A program made the position numbers and the translations under genes. Of a stretch of 64,000 bases of DNA, positions 36,086-46,195 are shown piece by piece. The notes under the pieces are model-generated. The model saw nothing but the letters and a program-made list of their open reading frames with translations. It did not search any database and was not told where the DNA came from. Numbering within the stretch: the stretch's first letter is position 1; every line of letters starts with the position of its first letter. The DNA comes from Vibrio ziniensis (GTDB taxonomy: Bacteria; Pseudomonadota; Gammaproteobacteria; Enterobacterales; Vibrionaceae): positions 1,798,001 to 1,862,000 of the forward strand of contig NZ_CP049331.1 in assembly GCF_011064285.1 (NCBI RefSeq). The letters are read 5' to 3'.

Positions 36086-39000
36086 CCATTCGCGTAGCGA
36101 TATTGCATAAAACAACTTATGAGTTTGACCGCGATGTGAATGTTTCTCCGCATGTGTTGCGCCTTCGACCGGCACCACACTCGCGCACGCACATTCATGG
36201 ATATTCACTCAAGGTGTTACCTGAAAAGCACTTCATCAACTGGCAACAAGATGCGTTTGGCAACTATCAGGCGCGTCTAGTGTTCCCAGAAAAAATGCGC
36301 AAGCTGCAATTTGAAGTGGAAGTCATCGCCGATATGACGGTGATTAACCCCTTCGATTTCTTTATTGAAGAGTACGCCGAAACATACCCGTTCAAATACG
36401 ACAGCCTACTAGAAGAAGAGTTAGCGCCGTATTTGAAACACGATGAACCAAACGCACTACTCTCGGCATGGCTTAAAGATGTCGACCGAAGCGAAACGCC
36501 AATTGTGAGTTTCCTTTCTAAGCTCAACAGCCAGCTTTCACAACAAATTGAATACGGTATTCGTTTAGAACCCGGCATTCAGAGTGCCGAAGAGACACTT
36601 ACGCTTAGAAAAGGCTCTTGCCGCGATACTGCTTGGCTACTTATTGAAGTGCTGCGTAATCTCGGTTTAGCGGCTCGCTTTGCTTCCGGCTATTTAGTAC
36701 AGCTTACTGCCGATGTAAAAGCCTTAGATGGTCCTTCAGGCCCTGAGCAAGATTTTACAGACCTGCACGCATGGTGCGAAGTCTACCTTCCGGGTGCCGG
36801 CTGGGTGGGTTTAGATCCTACCAGTGGCTTGTTTGCTGGTGAGGGACACATTCCCCTAGCCTGTACAGCAGATCCAGCATCTGCCGCGCCGATCACCGGT
36901 ATGGTGGATGAGTGTGAATGCGAGTTTAGCTACACCAACACGGTTATTCGTATTCACGAAGATCCTCGTGTCACAAAGCCTTACAGCGATGATGAGTGGG
37001 AAAACATCAAAGCATTAGGGAATGCCGTTGATAAAGTTTTAGAGGAAGAAGATGTTCGCCTAACCATGGGCGGCGAACCCACGTTCGTCTCTATTGATGA
37101 TATGGATTCTGAGCAATGGAACACTGGCGCTCTGGGTGCTGATAAGCTTCGTCTCTCCAAAGATTTATTACTTAAGCTCAAAGACAAATTTGGCTCAGAT
37201 GGTTTACTCCACTACGGTCAGGGCAAATGGTATCCGGGTGAAGAGTTACCTCGTTGGGCGCTGGGCTATTTTTGGCGTACCGACGGTGAAGCGTTATGGA
37301 GCCACCCTCAACTGCTTGCCCGTGTCGATAAAGACTATCAACACAACTTGCAAGATGCTCAGCGCTTTGGTGAAACCTTATGTCAGCAGCTTTTCCTAGA
37401 CAGTAAATATCTACAACCCGCTTATGAAGATTCGCTCTACTATTTATGGCTTGAACGCTCTTTACCCGATTCAGTGAATCCGAAAAAAGCATCTCTTAAA
37501 GACGATTTAGAACGCAGACGTTTAGCAAAACTGCTCACCCGAGGACTCGATACGTCAACGGGTTATGTGCTACCACTGAGCTACTTTAATGGTCAGTGGC
37601 AAAGCTCACTGTGGCCAATGCGCAGTGATGTCATTACTTTGATTCCCGGCGATAGCCCGATGGGTTTCCGTTTGCCTCTCAATTCACTTCCACCAATCAG
37701 TCAGGAAGAGATTGTTCCCGAGCGTGACCCGTTTGAACAAAGAGAAGCGCTGCCCGTTTACTCGTTTACCGAATCGGCAAACCAAACTCAAAGCGGTCAG
37801 CATCAAACTCAGGTAGAGCAAAAACAGACAATATCTAAAGCCGTCATTCATACAGCGCTTTGTATCGAGCCAAGAGAGGGGCGCTTACACCTGTTTTTGC
37901 CACCAATGACTTCCTTGGAACACTACGTGTCTCTGATGCATTTCATTGAAGTGACAGCGCTTGAGCTATCAATGCCAGTTGTGATTGAAGGTTATGAGCC
38001 GCCAAAAGACTACCGCTTACAAAAACTACTGATCACGCCTGACCCGGGTGTTATCGAGGTCAACATACATCCGGCTCATAGCTGGAAAGAGCTGGTCTAC
38101 AACACCGAAACGCTTTACGAACAGGCTCACCTATGTCGATTAGGTACAGAGAAGTTCATGCTCGACGGTCGACACACAGGCACAGGTGGTGGTAACCACA
38201 TCACATTAGGTGGAGCCACACCTGCTGACAGCCCAATGCTGCGTAAACCGGATTTGTTACGTAGCTTTGTTAATTACTGGCAGCACCATCCGGGGTTGTC
38301 TTATCTGTTTTCAGGGATGTTTATTGGCCCAACCAGCCAAGCTCCTCGCCCTGATGAAGGCAGAGATGAAGCGCTGTACGAAATGGAAATTGCGTTCCAA
38401 AACATGCCTGAAGGCTTAGTGGATCAACCTTGGCTCGTCGACCGACTGATGCGTAACCTACTGGTTGATATTACAGGTAACACACATCGCTCAGAATTTT
38501 GTATCGACAAGCTCTACGCAGCTGGCAGTAGTAGTGGACGTCTTGGCATTCTTGAGTTTCGTGGGTTTGAAATGCCGCCACACGCCAGAATGTCGTTAGT
38601 TCAAACGCTTTTATTGCGCTGTCTGGTGGCGAGGTTCTGGAAAAACCCTTACCACAAGCCTTTGATTCGTTGGGGCACTTCCCTACACGACAAATTTATG
38701 ATGCCACACTACGTCTGGCAGGACATTAAAGAGGTGGTGGAAGATCTGCAACGTCACGGCTATCCGTTTAAGTTAGAATGGCTTGCTCCTTTTGAAGAGT
38801 TCCGCTTCCCTCATTACGGTCGCCAGCAAATTGATGATATGGAGTTGGAGCTGCGTTGGGCAATCGAACCTTGGCACGTGTTAGGCGAAGAGATAACTCA
38901 TTCAGGAACCGCGAGATATGTGGATTCCTCAGTGGAAAGATTGCAAGTTCGTCTCACTGGTATGACTGAAGGCCGCTATTTGCTCGCCTGTAATGGACGC

Positions 39001-39441
39001 AGTGTGCCTCTGCGCGCTACGGGTCGCAAAGGTGAATACATTGCAGCAGTACGATACCGTGCTTGGTCGCCACCTTCTGCGTTGCATCCGACACTGGGTG
39101 TCGATGCGCCACTGGTATTTGACATCATCGACACTTGGAATGGTTTATCGATTGGCGGATGTACCTATCATGTTAGCCATGCTGGTGGGCGAACGTACGA
39201 AACACTGCCAGTGAACAGTAATGAAGCCGAGGCTCGTCGTGTGAACCGATTCTGGGATCACGGATTTACGCAAGGTCCACTAGAAGCTAAACCAGAGTTC
39301 AATGCAATACGTCAGTTCTATGAACATACCGATGTACCACGACCTATGTCTCCTCCAAGAGAAGAAATCTGTCATGAGTATCCAAACACCTTAGATCTGA
39401 GAAAACGTGATTTTGAAGCTAAGGCGCGGTACTCAAGGTAG
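36082..39441 (+). CDS. Transglutaminase-like-DUF2126 protein
   Basis: A large protein of 1119 residues from ATG 36082, which overlaps the previous stop (ATGA). The N-terminal part (about 1-285) is a bacterial transglutaminase-like domain. The catalytic cysteine lies in RKGSCRDTAWLLIEVLRNLG, histidine in DLHAWCEVYLPG and aspartate in GWVGLDPTSG. The remainder (about 310-1105) is the DUF2126 region, with conserved blocks such as TMGGEPTFVS, GTGGGNHITLGG and SSGRLGILEFRGFEMPPH. DUF2126 has remote similarity to amidoligases in published family analyses. The protein could cut or transfer amide bonds, and ligate, in one polypeptide; this is inference. Confidence 0.88.
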   Translation: MTIRVAILHKTTYEFDRDVNVSPHVLRLRPAPHSRTHIHGYSLKVLPEKHFINWQQDAFGNYQARLVFPEKMRKLQFEVEVIADMTVINPFDFFIEEYAETYPFKYDSLLEEELAPYLKHDEPNALLSAWLKDVDRSETPIVSFLSKLNSQLSQQIEYGIRLEPGIQSAEETLTLRKGSCRDTAWLLIEVLRNLGLAARFASGYLVQLTADVKALDGPSGPEQDFTDLHAWCEVYLPGAGWVGLDPTSGLFAGEGHIPLACTADPASAAPITGMVDECECEFSYTNTVIRIHEDPRVTKPYSDDEWENIKALGNAVDKVLEEEDVRLTMGGEPTFVSIDDMDSEQWNTGALGADKLRLSKDLLLKLKDKFGSDGLLHYGQGKWYPGEELPRWALGYFWRTDGEALWSHPQLLARVDKDYQHNLQDAQRFGETLCQQLFLDSKYLQPAYEDSLYYLWLERSLPDSVNPKKASLKDDLERRRLAKLLTRGLDTSTGYVLPLSYFNGQWQSSLWPMRSDVITLIPGDSPMGFRLPLNSLPPISQEEIVPERDPFEQREALPVYSFTESANQTQSGQHQTQVEQKQTISKAVIHTALCIEPREGRLHLFLPPMTSLEHYVSLMHFIEVTALELSMPVVIEGYEPPKDYRLQKLLITPDPGVIEVNIHPAHSWKELVYNTETLYEQAHLCRLGTEKFMLDGRHTGTGGGNHITLGGATPADSPMLRKPDLLRSFVNYWQHHPGLSYLFSGMFIGPTSQAPRPDEGRDEALYEMEIAFQNMPEGLVDQPWLVDRLMRNLLVDITGNTHRSEFCIDKLYAAGSSSGRLGILEFRGFEMPPHARMSLVQTLLLRCLVARFWKNPYHKPLIRWGTSLHDKFMMPHYVWQDIKEVVEDLQRHGYPFKLEWLAPFEEFRFPHYGRQQIDDMELELRWAIEPWHVLGEEITHSGTARYVDSSVERLQVRLTGMTEGRYLLACNGRSVPLRATGRKGEYIAAVRYRAWSPPSALHPTLGVDAPLVFDIIDTWNGLSIGGCTYHVSHAGGRTYETLPVNSNEAEARRVNRFWDHGFTQGPLEAKPEFNAIRQFYEHTDVPRPMSPPREEICHEYPNTLDLRKRDFEAKARYSR

Positions 39442-39546
39442 TATTCACTTTGGAAAAGAAGCGCGATCCTAAGAAATGGCTCGCGCGAATATCAAAGCTA
39501 ATGTGTATAATTAACGTCCTGTTTCGTGAGGTAGTCATAAGAGCAA

Positions 39547-42138
39547 ATGATGCAACAATCCAGACCTGACCAGTCGGCGAATTCAACCGAGCAAGGATCG
39601 ATGGAAACATCGGTCCTTGCTAGTCCTTATCCTGCGTCTTCTTACGCTTTTGATGAAGTCTATGATGAGCAACGCACAGCGCGCACTCACTGGAAACCTT
39701 TACTTGAACATCTCACTAAATTGGATGTTGATGGTCTGGATGATCGCCACCAAAGAGCGCAGCGAATTCTACGCGATGATGGAGCGACTTATGACTTAAA
39801 AAATGATCCACTTACGCCAGATGTTTGGGCATTGGATGTGATCCCTAATCTGATTCACTGGCAAGAATGGCAAAAAATTGAAAAAGGTTTGGCTCAACGT
39901 TCAACACTTTATGACCTTATTTTAAAAGACATTTACAATGAACAGAACCTGATCAAAGACGGCATTATCCCGTCTGAAATCATTTATAGCCATCCCGGTT
40001 TTTTACGTGCATGCCACGGTATGAAAATGCCCGGAGAAAAGCAGTTAATTTTACACTCTGTTGATTTAGTGCGAGATACACAAGGCAACCATCTAGTTAT
40101 AGGTGATCATACTCAAGCACCTTCGGGAGTTGGTTATGCGCTTGAAAATCGTACTGTAATTTCGCGTGTCATGCCGAGTATTTTCCGCCAAGGTAACGTA
40201 AGACGTTTATCGGCTTTCTTCCATACTCTGCGTAATACTCTTTCACATCTGGCTAGCCACAAAGCAGATTCACCGCTGATCGTGGTTCTCACTCCCGGTG
40301 CATATAGCAGTACATACTTTGAACATGCCTATCTGGCTAACTACCTTGGCTATCAACTGGTACAAGGTGGTGATTTAACCGTACGTAATGGTAAAGTTTG
40401 GTTAAAATCGCTCAATGGCTTATCACAAGTGGATGTTATTTTACGTCGCTTAGATGATGCCTATTGTGATCAAGCTGAACTTAATGCTGACTCACTACTT
40501 GGCGTTCCCGGTCTGTTAGAAGTTGCTCGAGCTGGCAATGTTATTCTCGCTAACCCACTTGGAGGTGGCGTATTAGAAGCCCCCGCTCTTTACGCATTTT
40601 TACCGAAAATTTGCCAATATTTATTGGGTGAGCAACTGCTCATTCCAACAGTCAACACATGGTGGTGTGGAGACAAACAAAGCCTCAGCTATATTAAAGA
40701 GAATCTTGGGCAACTGATTATCAAACCGGCTTGTCGAACCATGGGCCAACCCACCATTTACGGACACTGTTTGTCAGACGGCGACCGAGCAAAAACCCTC
40801 GCGATGATTGAGAAGCGTCCTTATCTGTATGTAGCTCAAAGCTATGTACCCGGTTCGATGCTGCCTATTTGGTCTGAACAACACATTCAAGCAAGACCAA
40901 GTTTACTGAAAGCATTTACCGTAGCAGACAGAGATCACTACGCAGTGATGCCTGGCGGATTAACTCGCGTAGCAGAGTCCACTGAAGATTACATCGTCAC
41001 CAAACTCTCTGGCTCCCGTAGTAAAGATACTTGGATTTTATCTAACGGACCGGACCTCTCTCATCAGTCGCTATTTGATAAATCGCTCGATGTGGCGCAG
41101 CAAACCAGCATGCCTAGTCGCGTGGTTGAGAACCTGTTTTGGTTTGGACGGTATGCAGAGCGTGCTGAGATTAGCCTGCGATTGATGAGAACGGTGTTTA
41201 AACAGCTTAACGGCCTCGAATCTCTAGTTCCAGAAAGCCGCGACATTTTGCTTGAAGCTATATCCCATCAAACACACTGCTTGCCAGGTTTCACAACTGG
41301 CGATGCAGCCTTGTTTGAAAATCCCAATAAAGAACTGGCAGATTTGGTCACAAATGGAAGCCGCATTGGCAGTATTAAAGCTAACTTACAGTCTTTGCTC
41401 GCCTGTGGTGAACAAGTCAAAGAAATGCTATCTGCTGATACTCGGGTGATATTAAACGAACTGCGTGACCATATCGCAAGAGTCGATCGTGCCTACGAAT
41501 TTGGCTTACCCGCCATTCCTGAAGAATCGTTAGATGGTTTAGTCACAACACTACTTGCACTTTCAGGTTTGAACCATGAAAGCATGCTTCGAGGGCAAGA
41601 TTGGGTATTCCAACAAATTGGACGCCGAACCGAACGCGCACTGCAAACAGCAAATCTATTACAATCAACACTGACTAAACCTTTGTCGGGACTCCCTCAA
41701 CAACAGGTATTGGAATCGGTTCTTTTAAGTATGGAAGCGTTGATCTCCTTCCGTCGCAGATACCGCACCCGTGCAAGAGTAGCTTTTGGTCTCGATTTGT
41801 TAATGGTCGATACGACTAACCCGAGAGCACTGGTTTATCAGTTAGAGCGACTACGTGAATTCCTCAATGTGTTACCTCGTCACCAAAATTACATTCCGGG
41901 TGGGCTCACTCAAGAAAGTCGTTTGATCATTCAAACCTTGACCGACATTCAACTCACCGATTTAGAACAATTGGCGCAAATAGACGATGAAACAGAAACA
42001 CGTCTACAACTGTCACAACTGATGGCAAAAATTACCGAGCAGTTAGAGAAATTTACTTCGCTTATCAGTGACAAGTATTTCGACCACACAGCAGGCCCAC
42101 AGCAGTTGATCAAACCGAAATGGAAATTGGACGTATGA
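39547..42138 (+). CDS. Fused circularly permuted ATP-grasp-alpha-E protein
   Basis: An 863-residue fusion that repeats the first two genes in one chain. Residues about 60-500 are the circularly permuted ATP-grasp domain (GDHTQAPSGVGYALENR, LLIPTVNTWWCGDKQSL, KLSGSRSKDTWILSNGP). Residues about 520-835 are the alpha-E domain (PSRVVENLFWFGRYAERAEISLRLMR). AAGAGC precedes ATG 39547, about 105 bases after the DUF2126 gene; the gap may hold a start of separate transcription, though no terminator was seen. The stop overlaps the next start (ATGA). A second, different substrate or a second ligation step is a reasonable inference. Confidence 0.9.
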   Translation: MMQQSRPDQSANSTEQGSMETSVLASPYPASSYAFDEVYDEQRTARTHWKPLLEHLTKLDVDGLDDRHQRAQRILRDDGATYDLKNDPLTPDVWALDVIPNLIHWQEWQKIEKGLAQRSTLYDLILKDIYNEQNLIKDGIIPSEIIYSHPGFLRACHGMKMPGEKQLILHSVDLVRDTQGNHLVIGDHTQAPSGVGYALENRTVISRVMPSIFRQGNVRRLSAFFHTLRNTLSHLASHKADSPLIVVLTPGAYSSTYFEHAYLANYLGYQLVQGGDLTVRNGKVWLKSLNGLSQVDVILRRLDDAYCDQAELNADSLLGVPGLLEVARAGNVILANPLGGGVLEAPALYAFLPKICQYLLGEQLLIPTVNTWWCGDKQSLSYIKENLGQLIIKPACRTMGQPTIYGHCLSDGDRAKTLAMIEKRPYLYVAQSYVPGSMLPIWSEQHIQARPSLLKAFTVADRDHYAVMPGGLTRVAESTEDYIVTKLSGSRSKDTWILSNGPDLSHQSLFDKSLDVAQQTSMPSRVVENLFWFGRYAERAEISLRLMRTVFKQLNGLESLVPESRDILLEAISHQTHCLPGFTTGDAALFENPNKELADLVTNGSRIGSIKANLQSLLACGEQVKEMLSADTRVILNELRDHIARVDRAYEFGLPAIPEESLDGLVTTLLALSGLNHESMLRGQDWVFQQIGRRTERALQTANLLQSTLTKPLSGLPQQQVLESVLLSMEALISFRRRYRTRARVAFGLDLLMVDTTNPRALVYQLERLREFLNVLPRHQNYIPGGLTQESRLIIQTLTDIQLTDLEQLAQIDDETETRLQLSQLMAKITEQLEKFTSLISDKYFDHTAGPQQLIKPKWKLDV

Positions 42139-43019
42139 AGTACCGCGTGCGACACACCACCACCTATGAATACAGTGCACCTGTAACTTTGTGCTATAAC
42201 ATGGCGCACCTTTTACCGAGAGATACTGAGCGTCAGCGCTGTCTTAATCGACGAATACAGGTACATCCGACACCAATATACCAGCGTGAAGGCAAGGATT
42301 ACTTCGGCAATTCTACTTTCTATTTCTCAATTCAAGAGCCTCACAAAAAACTCACTATCGATGTTGTGAGTTATTTTGATATCAACACCCCCATCTGGTC
42401 TGATAAAACTGAGCTGCATCCACTGACATGTGGAGAACTTCGCTCATTGATCAATAACGCCGATACTACTCCGTTGAGAATGGCAAAAGAATACTGTTTA
42501 GATTCAGAACAAATCATGTGTTCTGACACCTTACGCGATTACGCTCTGCCCTTTTTTGCAGATAATCAACCTGTTCTTACCGCTGCAAAAGCATTCACTC
42601 ACCACATATTCTCCGAATTTAAGTTTGATCCAACAGCAACTGACGTAACAACCCCAGCAGAAGAGGTATTGAAAGATAAACGCGGTGTCTGTCAGGACTT
42701 TGCACATTTAGCCATTGGCTGTTTGCGTTCAGTGGGTCTACCTGCGCGCTATATGAGTGGTTACATCGAAACCCTACCGCCTCCAGGGAAAGAGAAATTA
42801 ATCGGCGCAGATGCTTCTCACGCTTGGTTTGCGATTTTTGTACCCGAACTAGGCTGGGTTGAGTTTGACCCAACCAACAATTTGATCCCTACAGAACAAC
42901 ACATTGTCACAGGTTGGGGACGCGACTACGCAGATGTGACGCCATTACAAGGCGTTATTTTCGACGGTGGCGATTCCCAATCGCTTAGCGTTGCCGTAGA
43001 CGTATCAAGGCTTGCTTAA
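42135..43019 (+). CDS. Transglutaminase-like (protease-fold) protein
   Basis: A 294-residue protein from ATG 42135, overlapping the stop of the fused ATP-grasp gene. An N-terminal transglutaminase beta domain (about 1-85) begins MKYRVRHTTTYEYSAPVTL. The core domain has catalytic Cys in DKRGVCQDFAHLAIGCLRS, His in DASHAWFAIFVP and Asp in GWVEFDPTN. It pairs with the fused ATP-grasp/alpha-E protein as the DUF2126 protein pairs with the separate ATP-grasp and alpha-E genes. It has no signal peptide, so it should act in the cytoplasm as a peptidase or amidase, possibly on the product of the ATP-grasp enzymes. Confidence 0.9.
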   Translation: MKYRVRHTTTYEYSAPVTLCYNMAHLLPRDTERQRCLNRRIQVHPTPIYQREGKDYFGNSTFYFSIQEPHKKLTIDVVSYFDINTPIWSDKTELHPLTCGELRSLINNADTTPLRMAKEYCLDSEQIMCSDTLRDYALPFFADNQPVLTAAKAFTHHIFSEFKFDPTATDVTTPAEEVLKDKRGVCQDFAHLAIGCLRSVGLPARYMSGYIETLPPPGKEKLIGADASHAWFAIFVPELGWVEFDPTNNLIPTEQHIVTGWGRDYADVTPLQGVIFDGGDSQSLSVAVDVSRLA

Positions 43020-43030
43020 TGACTTGATCT

Positions 43031-43066
43031 AAAAAGAAGATCACAGAGTTTATGTGGTCTTCTTTA
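43031..43066. terminator. Terminator of the ATP-grasp/alpha-E operon
   Basis: AAAGAAGATCACA (43033-43045) and TGTGGTCTTCTTT (43053-43065) form a 13-base-pair stem with one G-U pair in one strand sense. A-rich and T-rich flanks fit bidirectional use with the convergent CowN-like gene. Confidence 0.8.
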
Positions 43067-43078
43067 CTATTTGCTTTA

Positions 43079-43363
43079 CTAGCAACACTCTTGTTCCAAT
43101 TTATAGAGAAGGTCAAGCGCATCGCTATCGTCGCATTCAGCGAAATAACTATAAAGAACGTTTAATTGATTCCCTACAAAATTTAGGTTGTCCCTTCCCA
43201 TGTTTTTCTGTTCTTGTTGTTTATTACGAAAATAACTATGCCACTGCTCTTTGCCGTGTCCAGCATCTAAATGTTTATCAAGAAGAGTGACCAACAGATC
43301 TGCATTTTGGTCACATTCGATATTACAAAAAGAGATATAACGATCCGAGTCTGGAGTTAACAT
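43079..43363 (-). CDS. cowN: CowN-like N2-fixation-sustaining protein
   Basis: A 94-residue acidic protein that resembles CowN. It shares the opening DRYISF-x3-CDxNA pattern, a helical middle and the closing pattern FAECDDSDALDLLYKLEQECC with the terminal double cysteine. CowN protects nitrogenase from carbon monoxide in Rhodobacter and other diazotrophs. AAGGA lies about 7 bases before ATG 43363. No nif gene is in the window, so either nif genes lie elsewhere in this genome or the protein has another role in this lineage. Assignment rests on remembered family features. Confidence 0.72.
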   Translation of the reverse strand: MLTPDSDRYISFCNIECDQNADLLVTLLDKHLDAGHGKEQWHSYFRNKQQEQKNMGRDNLNFVGNQLNVLYSYFAECDDSDALDLLYKLEQECC

Positions 43364-43738
43364 TACTGATTCCTTCTAAGCAAAAGTTTGAACAAATAAG
43401 TTCACTGGGCAAATTGTAAGCCAATCATTAACACTATGATTTATTTGAAAAACTATTAATTAAACTGTTTTCTAATTGTCGTAATTACTCTAATTTTGTT
43501 GCTATTCAGACAATTACAACTAATAGTCAAACACCGATAGAACAATCCTCTGACGACACTATGTTTTCAAACGCGGATATTTCAAATTACCGCAAATTCA
43601 CATTTTATCGACATGCCTTAGTGTATTGATGCATATAGACAAATTGCTTTACAGCTATTTTGTTTTTCAATTAAATTAAAACAAACAATAAAAAGATCGT
43701 CAGTGTTGTATTTGAATTTTTATCACATGAGGTGATTT
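43364..43738. other. Intergenic region between cowN-like gene and chemoreceptor
   Basis: A 375-base A+T-rich region between divergent genes; it should contain both promoters. A sequence ACCGATAG at 43533-43540 recalls the -10 element of sigma-28 promoters, but no matching -35 was found. No gene or strong repeat was seen. Confidence 0.4.
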
Positions 43739-45367
43739 ATGTTCGGGATAGTAACTAAGAGCATTCGAGCCAAACTTTCAATTTCAATGGGAATTGCTGT
43801 TGTTTCACTCATTATTTTATTTGTTAGCTATGGAACACTAACCAAAAAACTTAATAGTGGTGTAGACAATTTAGGACACCAGTTCATTCCTTCTGTCACT
43901 TTCGTTCTAAACGCAGACCGAGACTTATACCAAGCTTACGTCGCTCAACTGCACTATTTGCTCAGTCCTGGCAACGAAGACTTACAAGATTTCAAAGACA
44001 ATGCGAAGCAAGCCTATGACCGGATGATGAAGTTTAAAAATCTTATGAGCACCCACCCCGCAATCATTGCCAAAGTGAAAGATTTTGATAATCGCTTTCA
44101 AAAGTGGGAACAATCATCCAACGAATATTTCAAACTCGTAGACAGTGGTAACACCAAAGAAGCAGAGTCTCTACTTGGCTCAAAGGTATCTCAAAATTTC
44201 CAAAATTTGCGTGAACTCTACGATGTTGCTAGTCAGGAACTCGATACTGAAGTTAATACTGACGTAAACGCATTTTCTGAAGAAACATCAACGATGCAGT
44301 TTTCTATGATGCTGTTCGTCGCCTTTATCATTATTTTGACCGCTGCGTTAAGCTATGTGGTACCAAAGGTTTTGGTGAATAGTGTTAACGATCTCACCAG
44401 ACGCATTAAAGAAATCAGCGAAGGCGATGGTGATCTAACTCAGAGAATTAACTCTCAACGCAGCGACGAACTGGGCAAGCTAGCTTCTGCATTTGATGAA
44501 TTTGTGGCTAAGCTTCAAACCCTTATTTCAGAGATTTCGTCAAGCAGTGCGTCGCTGGATAACAATGCAATACAGTTGGCGAAGACTCACGAAAATGCTC
44601 AACAAGTCAGCAATGAGCAGACAAAAAGTATTGAGCAAATTGCAGCAGCAGTTAATGAGTTCAGCGTATCTATTCGCGAAGTTGCGGAACGTACCTTAAG
44701 CACCGCCAGCGAAACAGACCATACCGCTGAACTTACATCTCAAGGTATGAAAGTGGTCGAAAACTCCGTTCAAGAGATCCGCCAGTTAGCCAATTCAATT
44801 AAAAAGGCAAATCAAGTTATTGAGCAGCTTTCACATGAATCAAACAACATCGCGACAGTGCTCGAAGTGATTCGCAACATTGCAGAGCAAACAAACCTGC
44901 TTGCACTAAATGCGGCAATCGAGGCAGCCCGTGCAGGAGAACAAGGTCGTGGATTTGCGGTGGTAGCCGATGAAGTTCGTTCACTCGCTAGCAAAACACA
45001 AAAATCGACAGAAGAAATTCAGACCATGATCGACAAATTGCAAAATGGTGTGAAAGACGCGGTAAGTTCAATTTTAGATGGTTCAAACCGTGTAGAGAAA
45101 AACGTTGAACTCTCTTTGAATATTCAGCAAATGTTTGAATCTATTCAATCTTCTGCAACCATCGTTAGCGATATGGCCACTCAGATAGCCACGGCCACCG
45201 AACAACAGAGCAGTGTCTCAGAAGAGCTAAGTGCTAACCTTGAGCACCTGAACGAGCAGAATCGTGTTAGTCAAAGCTTATCAGATGAAATTAACGATGT
45301 AGCGAAATTGGTTGGTAAATCTGTTGGCAAACTTTCTAATGATGTGGGTCAGTTTAAAATCAGTTAA
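43739..45367 (+). CDS. Methyl-accepting chemotaxis protein
   Basis: A 542-residue transmembrane chemoreceptor. TM1 lies near residues 13-33, a periplasmic sensor of about 150 helical residues of four-helix-bundle type follows, and TM2 lies near 187-209. HAMP spans about 210-265. The signalling hairpin tip is near residue 385-410 with [20 protein letters not shown] and [15 protein letters not shown]. No C-terminal CheR-binding pentapeptide is present. AGGTGA precedes ATG 43739. The ligand is unknown. Confidence 0.95.
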   Translation: MFGIVTKSIRAKLSISMGIAVVSLIILFVSYGTLTKKLNSGVDNLGHQFIPSVTFVLNADRDLYQAYVAQLHYLLSPGNEDLQDFKDNAKQAYDRMMKFKNLMSTHPAIIAKVKDFDNRFQKWEQSSNEYFKLVDSGNTKEAESLLGSKVSQNFQNLRELYDVASQELDTEVNTDVNAFSEETSTMQFSMMLFVAFIIILTAALSYVVPKVLVNSVNDLTRRIKEISEGDGDLTQRINSQRSDELGKLASAFDEFVAKLQTLISEISSSSASLDNNAIQLAKTHENAQQVSNEQTKSIEQIAAAVNEFSVSIREVAERTLSTASETDHTAELTSQGMKVVENSVQEIRQLANSIKKANQVIEQLSHESNNIATVLEVIRNIAEQTNLLALNAAIEAARAGEQGRGFAVVADEVRSLASKTQKSTEEIQTMIDKLQNGVKDAVSSILDGSNRVEKNVELSLNIQQMFESIQSSATIVSDMATQIATATEQQSSVSEELSANLEHLNEQNRVSQSLSDEINDVAKLVGKSVGKLSNDVGQFKIS

Positions 45368-45387
45368 GCCAAGTTAATCAATACAAC

Positions 45388-45416
45388 AAAAGGAGCGCCT
45401 ATGAGTGCTCCTTTTT
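45388..45416. terminator. Terminator after the chemoreceptor gene
   Basis: AAAAGGAGC (45388-45396) and GCTCCTTTT (45407-45415) form a 9-base-pair stem followed by T residues. Confidence 0.85.
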
Positions 45417-45520
45417 GTTTTGCGTCGCAATTAAAGTACAAGAAGAACGGATATGAAAGACAATATGTACTCAGTTTCATGTCTATAATGGCATGAATTA
45501 TACTTCGCAGAGACAAAGCT

Positions 45521-46195
45521 ATGACTACGAAAATGATTCCTTTAGTCTTCTTCAAATTAGGGTTAATGATTTCATTGCTTTCCAGTTCTTCCGTTTTAGC
45601 AACCGAGATGCAGAAAGCTGAACCTCTATCTAACAAGTCCCCTATTGTTGATGTCAACGTTAACTCAGTGAATGTGGAACTGACGACCGTTGGTGAAGCA
45701 ACTAAACAATTGGCAGATGCAATAAATGCTTTGTCTGGTTCACTGGATAATCTGGCGAAAAGTGATGTAGATCTGTCAGCAGAAAATCAGCAAAAACTAT
45801 CTGAAATGATTAGCAGCGCGACTCAATTAAGCAACTCGGTAAATGGTATGATCGAAACCATTCCAACCACTGCTCGAGAACTGCCTCAAGTCAACGATTC
45901 TTTGGCAGGAATTGCGCTTAGCTTAGAATCGATTAATAACGACATTCTAGAGATTCTTGCTCAGTATCCAGACTTCGTCAGTAACACAGAAAAGCTGTTT
46001 GAGGCGTCAAAAGATCACATTCCAAGTATCTCTATAAATGTGTTAGACAACATTCTTTGGAAACTTATTATCACGCTCATTATTGTTGTCTCCATCATTT
46101 TACTGCTTGCTGTAGGTCTACCTGTCGCGTTCATCTACGGAATCGTAGCTAAGCCTAAGAAAGCATTATTAGAAAAGATGGAAGCTAAGAAGTAG
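45521..46195 (+). CDS. Exported membrane protein of unknown function
   Basis: A 224-residue protein with an N-terminal signal sequence (about 1-27, ending near SSVLA) and one C-terminal membrane helix (about 184-210), followed by a short basic cytoplasmic tail (KPKKALLEKMEAKK). The region between, about 155 residues, is rich in Ser, Leu, Asn and Glu in a heptad-like pattern, so it is probably a long helical or coiled-coil periplasmic domain. I recognise no family. It lies between a chemoreceptor and a polysaccharide lyase, with no co-transcription evident. Confidence 0.7.
   Translation: MTTKMIPLVFFKLGLMISLLSSSSVLATEMQKAEPLSNKSPIVDVNVNSVNVELTTVGEATKQLADAINALSGSLDNLAKSDVDLSAENQQKLSEMISSATQLSNSVNGMIETIPTTARELPQVNDSLAGIALSLESINNDILEILAQYPDFVSNTEKLFEASKDHIPSISINVLDNILWKLIITLIIVVSIILLLAVGLPVAFIYGIVAKPKKALLEKMEAKK

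Noticed and set aside
43514..43540. Sigma-28 promoter for the chemoreceptor gene
   Set aside because: The -10-like ACCGATAG has no matching -35 element at the required distance.
45364..45657. 97-residue minus-strand frame
   Set aside because: Antisense to the start of the 224-residue protein gene and contains the chemoreceptor terminator.
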